Assembly: GCA_028571685.1 (NCBI GenBank)
Contig: CM053146.1
Span: 20,867,431-20,931,430, forward strand
Length of the DNA stretch: 64,000 bases
Source of the DNA: Heterohyrax brucei
Taxonomy: Eukaryota; Chordata; Mammalia; Hyracoidea; Procaviidae
Reading direction: 5' to 3'
Shown: positions 13,227 through 26,300 of the stretch, piece by piece
Layout: every line of letters starts with the position of its first letter
Position numbering within the stretch: position 1 is the stretch's first letter
Translations under genes and position numbers: made by a program
Notes under the pieces: generated by a model
The model's database searches: none
Told to the model about the DNA's origin: nothing
Seen by the model: the letters and a program-made list of their open reading frames with translations, nothing else

Positions 13227-14149
13227 AGATGGGCTAACTCTCCCCAGCCCAGTTAAGGGCTCCAGTTGCAGGCTGCCAACATCTCTAACTGCCTCCAACT
13301 GCATGCTCCAGAAGCTATATTCCAATCAGACATGGAAAAAAAAAAACCCAAAAACAGAGCTATTATCAAAGGGCAAAAGCAGGCCAAGAATATCGGGGAC
13401 TTGACTGCTCCTACCCAGCTCACACACAGGGCAGAAATTCCATGCCTCAAAAGGCAAAATGAGAAGACCAGAGGCTACCGTCTTCACCCAGCTACCCATT
13501 CCAGGATGTTACTCCATAACACTGTGTTCTCAGCCTCAACACCAGTGTCGTAAGTAACCCACAAGTTTCTGCTGTGGAAGAAACGCAGGCAAAAAGATCA
13601 GCAAATCCAGAAGCTGTATCTAAGAGTACTGACCTCGTTTGGAACACAGGATACAGAAGTTTATGCCTAAGAGCACTGTAAAAAAAATAACGATTTTGGT
13701 ATAAACAACTAGGAGCGGGGATGGTAACCCCACAATGCCTGTAACAATAAGCTAAACAACAGACTAGCCAGAACTTCACCAAACTCAAAGTAAGATAAAA
13801 GCAAAGAGACCTATATACAGACAAATCATAGTAAAAATGCTGACACAGAGAATCTTGAAGGAGCAAGAGAAAAGTAACCCATTTCATACCAGAACCAGTA
13901 GCTTTAGAATCAGTTCTCACCCATGGTGATCTCATGTGTGTCACAGCAGAACTATACTCATAGAGTTTTCAGAAGTAGATCATCCCTCTTTTTATACCTA
14001 CAAAAAGTATCCTTTAAAAACATGACAGAAAAACTAAGAACTTCTCAGATAAATAAAAAGTGAGAGACCTGAGCTGACCTGCATAGAGAGAAATACTAGA
14101 GACCTTGAGGCTGAAACGAAACCATTTAAAAAAAAAGAAAACAACCACC

Positions 14150-14354
14150 AAAGCAAACCCACTGTGGTCAACTCAATTTTGACTCACAATGACCTGGAAT
14201 GACAGAGCAGAACTGTCCAGTAGAGTTTTCAAGGCTTTAATCTCTACAGAAGCAGACCATAACATCTTTCTCCCACAGAGCAGCTCGAGGATTTGAACTG
14301 CTGACCATTCTGTGAGCAGTGAAGCCCATAACCACTGTGTCACCAATGATCCTT
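14150..14354 (-). repeat. AfroSINE, long form
   Basis: Complete copy including the central block (ggctttaatctctacagaag...ctcccacagagc) that is absent in the short form, then the tRNA-like box region and the ggttcc end. Confidence 0.88.
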
Positions 14355-14849
14355 GAAATGATAGCATACTAAATACAGTTCACATGCGCCCAGGCATGTG
14401 GGCATGTGCACACCATGCACACAATAAAGAGCACTAGTAAAGATAATTCTGTAGCTAATTATAAAAGACAATATAATTGTGTATTACTTTTCCATTCTTC
14501 TCTTGACAGAAAAAACAATTTCATAAAACAGTATGTACATAAATGTACTGTTGACTGTAATGTATCAGAAAACAACACAAAGGAGGTAGAAAGGAACAAA
14601 GTTATACTGAATTACAGAAATGACTTTATATGGTGGGTAATGCAAATCCACAGTGGGAAAAAAGGAAAAAACAAGAAACAGTACATAAGAAGGTTAATAA
14701 AGCAAACTCCACCAAGTATACACCTGCTCTCCTTTCTTCCCTCAGCTTCGAAACATATAAAACTAGATAAAGTAATCATTATAAGCAGTGTACTGCTGGG
14801 CTTATAGTATACATGCATATAACGTGTAGAATAAAAAGACAAAACAAAA

Positions 14850-15045
14850 ACTCAAACCCACTTCCATCAAGTGAGTTTCAACTCATAGAGAGTGCAGGAC
14901 AGGATAGAACTGCACCACAAGGACTCCAAGAATGTAAAGTCTTTACAGAAGCAGACCGACACATCGTTTTCCTGTGGAGTGGCTGGTGAGCTCACGCTGT
15001 CAATCTGTTGATTAGCAAAGGCTCAAAGGCACCTCCAGGACTTGG
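14850..15045 (-). repeat. AfroSINE, long form
   Basis: Complete but diverged copy with the central block (gtctttacagaagcagacc). The box region is partly rearranged. Confidence 0.8.
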
Positions 15046-15164
15046 AGAAAAAACAAAGGAGTCAAGTTCCTATATCTCCTTGGAAGTCATTCAGCATGAG
15101 TTTTAAGTTGATTCTGATAAGTTAAAATGAGTACTGTAAACCTTAGAACAAACATTAAGAAAAT

Positions 15165-15690
15165 AACTACCCACATGAATGGGTGACTGTATCAACATGT
15201 GACCGAAAGAACCAGATGGTGCCCGGTCACCACCCATGACAGCTGTGATGGGGCTCACAACATTGAGTCCCAGTAGCAACATGAGAAAAAAAGGGGTGCA
15301 GCCTAAGAACTCCACTAAAAGACTGCAATTGATGGTCCAAAGGTCGGGGAGTTCCCCTGGGTGCGTGGTCCCTAGACCTGATGCTGCCCCGATCACAGAT
15401 CATTACTGAGGTCAACTTTTCGGACAGGAATGGATTGGACTTGGTAACACAGAATGACCATATTGTGTGTGCGCTTTATGGTTCTACGCATCTATAGGAT
15501 GTTGGCCTCTTACTAGAGAGGATTGGAGACAGTGAAGAGCAGGGGACAGGAAATCATTAAGAGACTATGACACGTGGAATGGAAGGGAGGAGTGTGCTAT
15601 TACAGGGAAGTAGAGCAGAGGGAACTGCAGATAGGCAGACATGCAAATTTGAAATGTAAACTTTAACACAATTACAACAAAAAAAAAGAA
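15165..15690 (+). mobile_element. L1 3' UTR, 5'-truncated insertion
   Basis: Matches 8800-9340 in order (gtgcccggtcaccaccc, aggatgttggcc, gcaaatttgaaa) and ends in an A-rich tail at about 15690. Confidence 0.85.
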
Positions 15691-15755
15691 AAGAAAAGAA
15701 ATTTCCCCCCTCAAAAGGCTAAAAACATCATTAAGCTTCTTTGCAGAAATAGTTT

Positions 15756-15942
15756 ACCAAACCCAGTGCCAACAAGTCAATTCTGACACACAGCAATCCT
15801 ACAGACTGTAACTGCCCTACAGGGTTTCCAAGGCACAAATCTTATAAAAGAGACTGCTATATCTTTCTCCCCTAGAGCTACTGGTGCGTTCAAAGCACTC
15901 ACCTTTTGGTTAACTTTAACCACTGTATCACTAGAGCTCCTC
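15756..15942 (-). repeat. AfroSINE, long form
   Basis: Full-length copy with the central block (caaatcttataaaagagact...ctcccctagag). Confidence 0.85.
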
Positions 15943-15979
15943 AATAATTTACCTGGTGATTCTAAAATTCATACATAAA

Positions 15980-16600
15980 TTCAGGAATCAGAATAGTGAA
16001 AATACTCTTCAGAAAGAACAAAGCCAAAGATTCATAGTTTCTGATTTCAAAATGTACTATAAAGCTGTAATAGTCAAGACAGTATGGTACTGGTAAAAGG
16101 ATACAGAGATAAATGGAATTGAAGTGAGAGTGAGTTCACCAATAAACCATACATCTACAGTCAAGGATGCCACAACCATTCAACAAAAAGCAGCCTTTTT
16201 AAAAAATGGCACTAGGACAACTAACTGGACTGGTACATGCAGAACAATGAATTGGGGCATCTGTTTCACATCATATATAAAAATTAATGCAAAACAGATA
16301 AAAGACCTAAATACAATAGCTAAAATCATAAAACTCTTAGGGAAAAACACAGGTGTAAAACTCTATGATCTGTGTGTAGACAACAGTTTCTTAGATATGA
16401 TACCAAAAGCATAAGTAACTAAAAAAAAATAGAAAAAATAGACATGATCAAATTAAAAACTTCTGTATGCTTCAAGTGAAAAAGTGAACGAGAGTAAATT
16501 ATAGACATCATATATCTGGTAAGGGATTTATATCTAGCATAGATATATATACATATATATCGAAATTCCAACAACTGAATAATAATAAAACAAAATAACC
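15980..16600 (+). mobile_element. Ancient L1M ORF2 C-terminal fragment
   Basis: Remnants of the ORF2 region gtaatagtcaagacagtatggtactgg through ggatttatatctagcatag. The 16124-16414 frame is part of it. Heavily decayed. Confidence 0.8.
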
Positions 16601-17040
16601 TAATTAGAAATAATTTAAAGAATTAAAATGATACACTAGAAAATATTCACTTAACACAGGAGAAGGCAGTAAAGGAGGAATAAGAACACAAAAAAAGATA
16701 AAAAGGAAAACAAATGGCAACATGGGAGGTGTAAATGAGAGCATATCTGGAGTAACATTAAACATAAACGGATCAGTAACAGTCAAAAGGCTGAGACTGT
16801 TCGAGTGAAAACAACAAAAGCCACCTAGTTGCCATCTACAGGAGACACTGCAGATGCACACATGTAAATATGCTGGAAGCAAAGGAATGGAAGAAGATAT
16901 ATTATGGTGAGTGTCATCAGTGGGAAGAACACAGTAAGGACCTCCAAAATTATTCTCCATAAACAGCAACTAGAACACTGACCAAAAATGTCAGAATAAA
17001 CTTTCTTAAACTCTAGAAACTAATCAAAAGCTTGCAACAA
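16601..17040 (+). mobile_element. Ancient L1M inter-ORF and ORF2 start fragment
   Basis: aatgatacactagaaaatattc, gcagtaaaggaggaataagaac and acattaaacataaacgg match the ORF1-ORF2 junction region of old L1s. After about 16830 similarity fades. Confidence 0.6.
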
Positions 17041-17079
17041 GTTGGGGAGCATTTACTCAAGAAAAATAGCTAAACACAG

Positions 17080-18008
17080 ATAAGAACAGTGAGCTCTGTG
17101 TTGTTTTTAACTTGCCCTATCCCTTTCTCCCCCTTTCTCAGCTATATAATAGCCATGAAAAGAAACAGCCTATTAACCATAATAAAAAATCAGCTACCGA
17201 AGGAGTCAGAATGGAGTTGGAGCTCTTTCAAAGCCTTATTCTTAAGAGAACTGCCTTCAACCAACCTGTCAGGCAATACCATAGAAAATTCCATTTGCAG
17301 TGCTTGTTTTTATTTGCCAGAGCTTATCTAGTGGGTACTGCCTTTCACTGGGCATACTGTTTGTCAACACAGCAGCCTAAACCAGCAACTAACAGTTGGG
17401 GCAAACAATAAGTTGACCAAAAAACTTAAAAGGAAAAGCTCTGGAGTGAGATGCTCATCGGAGGCTTTGAAAAGTGCTGACATACTTGTGATGGGAATCC
17501 AGAAGGTCCGGTGCAAGCATATGCCATGAACACGTGCCCCAAAATCTCAAGAGGGCCTAAAGTTCTAACGTCTTGCTGACCATTAGGCTCTTTAACAAGC
17601 AGAAAGTAAACACCTAGTTGAGTGTTGAAGTCTCACCTCAAGATGCACACAAAATCCCCTAGCACAGACCAGGACATTTATTCATTCCAGGGATCAAAGA
17701 AAAGTTCTGTCCAGTCATTAGCTCGCCACTAAGCAGAGATTTCAGTAGCCATATGTGACAAATACAGACCTTACAAAATTAGTCTAGGTATGTCACTACC
17801 TAAATAGCAGCAACAACAAACCACCTGGAGAGAGGAAAATATCTAATCTCTAGATTTTTTACTTTGAAAATACTATTAAAAATGTCTAGTTTCCAACCAA
17901 AAAAAATCAAAGACATTAAAAAAAATTTAAAAAGGCTCAAATCTAGGAGGGAGAAAAAGTCAAAAGAAACTGTCCCTAAGGAATTCCACACACTGGACCA
18001 AGATTTTA
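17080..18008 (+). mobile_element. Ancient L1M 5' region, left part
   Basis: A 5' UTR-like stretch ending in tgtctagtttccaaccaaaa and gaaactgtccctaaggaatt, which recall the start of ORF1 in old L1s. It is interrupted at about 18008 by an opposite-strand L1 tail and resumes near 18529. Confidence 0.6.
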
Positions 18009-18528
18009 AACTAGCTTTTTTTTTAATGACTGAATGAAAATGTACATTCCTATATAAATTTGCATCCCCACTCATACGCAGCTCCCACTGCTCTCCATAC
18101 CCAGTGACAGCACACTCTTCCTCTCTGCTCCACACATCTTATCCTCCCAACAGTCTTCTTTCCCCTCCTCTCCACCCACGCCCCCTGCTTCAGCAAGAGG
18201 TCAGCAGGACCACATCCCACAGATGCGCAGAACTGCAAAGTGTGCACATGACATGGTCATCCTGTGTCGCCAAGTCCAATTAAATTCCCGTCTGAGTGCT
18301 GACCTCCATTATGATTTACGGACAGGGGCAGCATCAGGACCAGGGGCCATGTTCCCAAGGGAACCCTGAAGCCCGTGGACCATCAACTGCAGTCTTTTAA
18401 TGGAGATCTCAAGGTGCACCCCTTTTTATTCTTGTACTGCCAGTGAGACTCAACTTTGTGAGCTCCATCACGGCTATTACTGGTGGTGGCCAGGCACCAT
18501 CCGGTTCTTCCAGTCACATAAACCAGCT
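18009..18528 (-). mobile_element. L1 3' UTR insertion, 5'-truncated
   Basis: Reverse-strand copy of the common L1 3' end. Its T-tract is near 18016-18024, and the sequence runs to ccatccggttcttccagtc. The possible target duplication is aaactagct (18008-18016) against aaaccagct (18529-18537). Confidence 0.85.
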
Positions 18529-18602
18529 ATTTTAAATAAGCTTTAGAACTAAAAAGTATTTCTGAAAGAACAGTATAAGAATAATATCTCATCAAATAGA
18601 AC

Positions 18603-18652
18603 CCCAAACCCACTGCCGTTGAGTCAGGTCTGACTCATGGCAATGCTAGAGC
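18603..18652 (-). repeat. AfroSINE, 3' fragment
   Basis: Only the tail block ccaaacccactgccgttgag to atggcaatg is present. Confidence 0.75.
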
Positions 18653-18968
18653 TCATCAAATAGAGAATATTATCAAACAAAAACTATTAAAAAAAAAAAA
18701 AAAAGAACCAAATAAAAATTCTGGATCTGAGAAGTACAATAAAGGAAATGAAAAATTCACTACAAGGACTCAACAGCTGATCTGAATAGGCAGAATAAAG
18801 AGTCAGTGAACATGTTAGGACTACTGAGGTTATACTGTCCGGAGAATACAAAGAAAAAAAAAAAAAAAAAACAAGCCTCAACAAAAAATTATAGGGATCA
18901 AAATCATAGAAAGTATGTTCTCCAATCACAACAGAATGAAATTAGGAAAAATAAGTAGTGGAAGGAAA

Positions 18969-19126
18969 GAAACCCTGCTGGCACTGTGGTTATGTGATAC
19001 AGCTGGTAATCAAAAGATCAGTTCCTATCTACCAGCTGCTCTTTGGAAATGCAATGTGGCCATTCAACTCTATCCGTAGGGTCACCATGAGTTGGAATTG
19101 ACTCAATGACAATGGGTTTCGTTTAC
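18969..19126 (+). repeat. AfroSINE, short form
   Basis: aaccctgctggcactgtggtta through gacaatgggtttcgtt. The central block is missing, as in the short subfamily. Confidence 0.88.
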
Positions 19127-20365
19127 CTAGCAGAAGGAAAAAATGATACTCACCAATGTGTGGAAGCTAAGAAACTTAATTTGTTACTTAACTTCCACAC
19201 ATAGGAAATTAACCTAAGTAAACAATGGGATAAAGACATCATGAGAGACATTAGAAAATATCCTGGGATAAATTAAAATTCAACATACCAAAACTTACAA
19301 GATAAAATTAAAACAATGTTTAGAAGGCAATTTTAGCTGTAAACATATAACAAAGAATTATCTCATCAATAACCTAATCTTCTACCTGAAATTATTTGAA
19401 AGCACAGTACAAACTAAACCTAAAAATAAGGAGCTGGAAGGAAATAAAATAGGGTAGAGTAAAAATTAATGAAATAGAAAAATAAAATCAACAAAACCAT
19501 TAAGTGTTTGAGAAGATTTTAAAAATCTGACAATAACAAAGAGGACTGAAATTACTAAAGATCAAAAATGAATGAGAAAACATCACTTACAAACCTCACA
19601 AAAATAAAAGAACTATACAGGAATACTATGAACAACCATATGCCAAAAAACTAGATAAATGAAACAGAAAAATTTCTACAAAGACACAAACCATACAACT
19701 GACTCAAGATGAAATAGAAAAGCTGAAGAGAACCACAACAAAGAGAATGAATTAGGAATTTAAAAACGTCACACTATGCCCAGGCTTAGATTGTTTAACA
19801 CTGAATTCTATTATATATTTAAGCAAGAACACCAGTTCTTTAAAAACTCTTCCCAAAAGACAGAAGGAATACTTAGTAACTCATTCTATGAAGCTAGAAT
19901 TACCTTAATACCGAAACCAAAGACATTACAAGAAAACTAAAGACCCGTATCTTACAAACTATAGATGCAAAAATAAACAACATACTAGCAAACTAAATCC
20001 AGAAACATACAATATAATCAAGTAGAACTTATCCCAAGAATGAAATTAATTTCTTATTTGGAGATCAAGCTTTGTTGATCTCCAAGGACCATAATTCATT
20101 CATCTTTATAGTCTCAGTCACTTGTATCATCATTCTCATTATGAACAACACATACACCTCTACTTCACACTATCCCTTCAAACTGTTCTATTTTTCTTCA
20201 TGTCAGTTTCATTTAACATCATGTGTTTACCTGTACTCTACTATAACCCAATGCCTTGGAACAACCTGACACCTTGACAGGCCCTCAATTTACTGACAAA
20301 CAGCAAAAGTTACAGAAATTCTAAAACATTCTATATTGATTTCTAAGTTGCAAGGTATTACTCAC

Positions 20366-20393
20366 CTGAGTTCTTCAGGCTTTGCTGTGTTTG
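20366..20393 (-). CDS. EPB41L5: EPB41L5 28-bp micro-exon after the FA region
   Basis: Acceptor cttttgtcag, then 28 bp reading (A)NTAKPEEL plus AG, donor gtgagt. The phase matches the previous exon. KPEEL recurs at this place in the EPB41L5 I remember. No further exon is recognisable to the left, so the following intron is at least 20 kb in this window. Confidence 0.85.
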
Positions 20394-23300
20394 CTGACAA
20401 AAGAAAAAGAGAAATTTCCCATTAGTTTCATCTTACAGGGTGATTACTTCATTATCCCTCAAGATAAAACCTTGACTAATAAGCTGTATTTCTCAACCAT
20501 GTATTTTTAAAAATTTTCATTTCACAAAAGTGTTCTGGTATTCACGCCACTAAGATCAATAATGGCAATTATTTCCTTTAAAAAAAAAACGAAGCAATAA
20601 AAGTTAAGTATACACCTCTTCCTTTAAAGCACAACCATCTACAAGCTGCACAGCAACCTGAGTGAATCTCAATATTATCAGTAAAAAGTAAAGATAACTT
20701 GGAGTTTTAAAACAATCATAAATTAAAATGGTTTCATTTACAGCTACATATTTAGTTAATTTACGAGTTACTGAGTAGCGCAAATGATTAAGCATCACAC
20801 TACTAGCCACAAGGCTGGTGGTTTGAACCCACCTGGAGGCAACTTGGAAGCCAGTCTGGCAATGTGCTATCAAAAACAGCTTTGAAAACTCTATGGAGCA
20901 GTTCCATTCTGTATACACGGGGTTGCTATGAGCCAAAACCAACTCAAGGGGAACTAACAATTAGATTATTTACAGCCAAAAGGACTACACATCAAACATT
21001 AAAAGCAAAGGAACACTGAATGAAAAATAAATCAGTTTTTTGAACAAGTGGTGGTGGTCTTAATATTGGACATACTTGAACTGCAATCTGCATTTTAACA
21101 CACACAAGAGTCAAAGCCAAATATAGTTAAGTTTCATTATTTTTCAAAGTTAATCATACTTTTCCTTACAAAACTAAATTAACTTAAACAGCAAGAAACA
21201 TTTATCACTTGGAAATTCCTATATGTCTACTGAAAATTAAAAACTGTATTGACAAAATTCTTATTACACTCCAATATCAAATAATTTTAACTTAAAATTT
21301 ATTCATCAAATGCCAATGTTTTTTAAAGTTCTGAAAAGGGTTTAAAAGCTATTTTATTATGAATAAGATCTATAAGTGAAAAAATAAAGGGAAAATGCTG
21401 TTCTACCAAAGAAGTAAAAAAAGTTAATACAAACAAAAAAACCCACAATCTTTGGACTGGCATTAACAGATAGCTGTATCTCACTGAGCAATACAGGCAA
21501 TGTTTTAACTTGTGAAATTAATTATGCCAGAACCAAATTTAATATACAGATATTTTAGTTGACTGAAATAGACTTAAGATATACAGACAGCTGAAGAACA
21601 AGTCTTTGAGATAGGGTTGCACTTCACCTTTCATTTGTAGAGTTCTTCGAGAATATCGTTTGCTGGGCCTTCTCTCAAAGGTTGCAGATCTTCTTGCTTT
21701 ATTGGTTTTTGTGGTCTGATACTCAGTTTTCCCACTACAACAAAGCAAGCACATTAACAGGGAAAAGAGAGTTAGGGCATCAATAATGAAATATGCCTAA
21801 ATAAGAGAAAGTCTATATATTCAGGTCCCCCTTAGAAGGATCATCCTTAAATTCATTTTGAAGGAATTAGTAATAGTCTTTATGTCTCTCTTTACCATGT
21901 AATTCTGTCACTTTTTGAGCTAGGGTGAAACATGCAACACAGACTATACTGATTTTTCTTAAGCAGAAAGGCAAGTCACTTAAGAACATACTGACTAACT
22001 TTGGAAAATCGATGCTTTTATGGAACTCTGCTCCTCAATGTTGACAACCGAAACAAGATTTTATCATTTTTTTTTCTAACTGTGATACACTCTTTGGAAT
22101 AACTTTCCAGTACAAAAACCAACTCAAACTGGATAAAAGGTCTAAATATCAAATCTAAAATGATAAAGCTCATCCAAGAAAAAGTAGGAATAATGGAAGG
22201 TTTAATACACAACATAGACAGACTTCAAAATCTGTCAAACAAACCACAAATGACAGAAGAGAAAATAGATAAATGGGAACTACTAAGAATCAATCACTTT
22301 CGCTCATCCAAAGACTTTATTAATAGATTTAAAAGCCCACCTACAGACTGGGAAAAAATATTTAGCAACTCTATGTCAGACCGACACCTGATCTCCATAA
22401 TCTATAATGTACTACAAAATATCAATAAGAAAAAGGTAAATCATCCAATTCATCAATGGGCAAAGGAGATGGAATAATCTTCCAGAAATATTTTTTAAAA
22501 CTCTTCTCCTTTTCTTCCTGATTTCCATATAAAGTTTGTTACAGAAAATGTTTCCTCATATGAAAGGCAGGTAAAACAGAAGTTCTCTTACATGAATTCT
22601 ACACAATCAATTTCTTTGTAAATCACAATGGACAATACTCACAGCATTTTGAAAACTCACACCAATAATACCCTCCAGTAAACCAAACCATTCTTAATTC
22701 ATCACTGACAAACTAGGACTCTGTAAGAAGACTGCACCTTCAGGTTTATGAAGGATTGTTCATGAAAGTTATGGAGACCAATCATCCACTAAGTGTAGAA
22801 TATCCTTTTTCCAGTGGCTAAGAGCTTGGCTACTAACCAAAGGGTCAGCAGTTCAAATCCAACAGACATTCCTTGGAAACCGTATGGGGCAGCACTCTGT
22901 CCTATACAGTTACTATGAGTTAGAATCGACTTGACAGCATAGCTTTTTTTAAAGGCATTTGGAACCCTGGTAGCACAGTGGTTAAGAGCTCAGCTGCTAA
23001 CCAAAGGATTGGCAGCTTGAATCTACCAGCTGCCCCTTGAAAACAATATGAAGCAGCTCTACTCTGTCCTATAGGGTCACTATGAGTTGCAATCAACTCA
23101 AAATCAAACGGGTTTGGGTTTGGGTTATATGGTATCTAGCTATTAAACAGAAAAACCTTGGAACTCTTGTATGTATTTAAGCTAGCGGTTGCCTAGTACA
23201 TAAAAGTTAAAAGGGAGATAAAATCCTTCATACCATGACTATGTTTTCCTGTCCATTCAGGAAACTACAACCAATAACTGAGTATTGTACTTTTCCCTTT

Positions 23301-26300
23301 CTATTTTTTGCCAGTGAACAACTTCAGTAAACCACTTTATTTCTCCATGCCTTAGCTTCCATATCCATAAAATTAGGAAGTGAGGTGAATTTTTCACCTT
23401 TATCAGAGAAAGTTAAAGCAAACAGTTGTTAAAAATTAACCTATATCTAAATCGTGATCCTAATCGAATAAATCCTGATCGATGAGAATTCTTCTGGACA
23501 GGGCCTCGGAGGCGGAAAAAGGCATGATGTTCCACGGCACATTTCCATAAGTGTTTGCATGCTTTTGGGTGTTCCAGTCTGAAGACAAATGTATGCTCCT
23601 GTTCTTTGCCCTGAAAAAGAAAAAGATTCAAAGAGAGGTAATTTTAAGGTCAAGTAGTTCTACAACTTACTCCTGAACCACTGCCACTGATTCTGACTCA
23701 TAGCAAACCTGTAAGACAGAGCAGAAATACCCCACAGGATTTCCAAGGTTGTAAATCTTTAGGAAAGACTGCTACATCTTTCTCCCACTAAAGCAGCTGG
23801 TAGGTTCAAATTGCTGACCCTTTAGGTTAGTAGCCAAGCACTTTAACCAGTGTACCACCAGGGTTCTCTCATCACTTATTATTGAGCTACAAATACAAAT
23901 AAAACAATAACAAGAATTGGATAAGAAAGCATCCAGTTTACTCCTTGAAATTCAGGTCCTCTTGATAGCTACCTTTACAAAAATGCAAAGTTGAAATCCA
24001 GCAGTTCACTTTCTCAGACAATACAAAAATATTCTAAAGGGTTTAGCCTCTACTTATATAATCTCATTTGTCAGTGAGACATAAAATGAGGCCTCATCTG
24101 TCATTCTTTGGGATAACTGTGAAACGTCTATTTTAAAAGATGGTACAAGATCTGGAACAGCTTTAAAAATGTTACGACTGTTTATCATAGTGATCATACT
24201 CACAGGAATCTAATTATAACATTAACTTTCAGAGAACTTTTCTAAGGATTCTTACGAATCACTCCAAAAAGCAGATACTATCATCAGGCTCATTTCAAAG
24301 GAAAGTAAAGAATACTTAAAGAGATTAAGCAACTTGCTCAAGGTCACAAAGCTAGTAACACGGGACATCAGAATATGTACCTAGCCAGTCTAGCTCTGGA
24401 ACCCTGGTGGTAAAATGGTTAAGAGCTGCTAACGGAAATGAAGGGAGCTCAAACCCACCAACTATACCTTGGAAACCACAGGGGGCAGTTCTACTCAGCC
24501 CTATAGGGTTTTTAGGAGTCAGAATCAACTTGACTGCCACCAGTTAGTCTGGCTACTTGTAACAACAAAGATACATGGTCACTGTAGGGAAAATAATTTT
24601 AAATACCAAAATTTACAAAGATTTTCTTCATAATCTTATTTAAAACAGTAAAAACTGGCACAAAACCCAAAATGTCTACAGCAGAAACTAATACCAAGTA
24701 AATAATTGCATATTTTAAAAATACAGACAGTTTAATGAATGATAAATAGGTGCTGCTGTTAGGCACCACCAAGCTGGTAGAGTCACTGTAACCCTATATA
24801 CAACAAAATTAAACACTACCAGTCCTATGCTATCCTGCTATGTTTGAGCCCACTGTTTCACCAGTGTCAATTTATCTTGAGGGTCTTCCTCTTTTTTGCT
24901 GACCCTCTTACTTTACCAAGCACAATATCTTACTTAAATATCTAAACCAAACCAAACCCACCGCCGTCAAGTCAATTTTGACTTAGCCAGCCAAGACAAG
25001 TGGCGAACAACCCTACAGGACAGAGCAGAACTGTCTCACAGAGTTTCCCAGGCGTGTCTGAACTGCTAACCTTTTGGGTAGCAGATACAGCACTTAAGCA
25101 CTACACCACCAGGCTTTCCAGTACTGTCAAAATAGTTGGCAACTCAAACAAATTTGTTTTCTTACAGTTTAGGAGGCTACAAGTCCAAATTCCAGGTGCC
25201 AGCTCTAAGGGGAAGGCTTTCTCCAGCTGTCAATTCTGGAGGACAGTCCTTGGCTCTTGTGAGCTTCTGTTCCTTCAGGTGGCTTGGCATCTCTCTTTCC
25301 CCATCTATGCTTGCCTAGTCTGCTCTTTTAATCTCTTGTAAAAGATTAACTCAAAACACATCCAGCTATAATCCCTGCCTCATTACATAACAAAACTCAT
25401 TGCCAAATGGGATTATAAACTTAGGCATATCCACCTGCCTTTGGAGTCAATTTCAACTCACAGTGACCATTCAAGAGATAAAGAGTTACCCACCAGGCTT
25501 CCAAGGTGAATTCAAACTGTTTCAGACAGTTAGTTAGCAGTCTAGCATTTATACAGTGTGCCACCAGGGTTCAGACACAGGATTTAAAACATGTATTTTA
25601 GGGGGACACAATTTAATCCATAACAGTATCTTTTTTCAGGGACTAGTTCCACCTGACAACACATCCAAAATATTCAAGACAAAGTCTCACACACCTTCCT
25701 TTGAAAGAGCAGTCTGGCTATACCTCTTCTTAGATAAGAATTGTTAGTTCTTGTGGCAGTTCCTGGTATATTTAACATTCTTTACCAAAACCATAATTCA
25801 AAGTAATCAATTTTTTTACCTTATTCATTGTCCAGCTTTTACATGCGTATGAAACAAAAAACAAAAACCTACTGCTATCAAGTTGATTTTGATTCACAGC
25901 GACCCTACAGGACAAAGCTGAAGTGCCCCACACTGTTTCCAAGGAACACCTGGTAGATTGAAACTACTGACCTTTTAGTCAGCAGCCACAACCCTAACCA
26001 CTGCATTGCCAGGGCATATGAGGTAACTGCAAACACTGCAGCTTGAATCAGGCATACCTTAGTCCTGAAACTGACATCTTTGCTTTTGAACTCTTTAAAG
26101 AAATCTTTTGCAGCAGATTTGTCCAGTGTAGTATGTCATCCGATTTCCTGACTACTGTTTCCACAGCTGTTGACTGTGGATCCAAATAAGATGAAATCCC
26201 CGACAGCTTCAATCTCTTCACCATGCATCATGATGTCAGTTATTGGATTTTTATTTATGTGGAGGTGCAATCCATACTGAAGGTTGTAATCTTTAACCTT

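Larger units (their letters stand above)
18529..20060 (+). mobile_element. Ancient L1M, ORF1 and ORF2 remnants
   Basis: 18700-18960 resembles ORF1 of old L1s (gaaatgaaaaattcactaca, gaataaagagtcagtgaac). 19140-20050 follows ORF2 from the post-endonuclease region to the RT start (accaaaacttacaaga, attctatgaagctagaattacc). SINE insertions sit at 18603 and 18969. No open frame survives. Confidence 0.7.

Noticed and set aside
16604..16969. 121-codon minus-strand frame
   Set aside because: Antisense to ancient L1 sequence, with no FERM or other domain.
22961..23126. tRNA-like box A/B region as a tRNA gene
   Set aside because: It belongs to an AfroSINE; no cloverleaf or acceptor stem is intact and the same sequence recurs throughout the window.
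23441..23653. 68-codon frame in another reading phase over the F3 exon
   Set aside because: The exon's FERM frame is fixed by both splice phases and conserved motifs; the other frame is a shadow.
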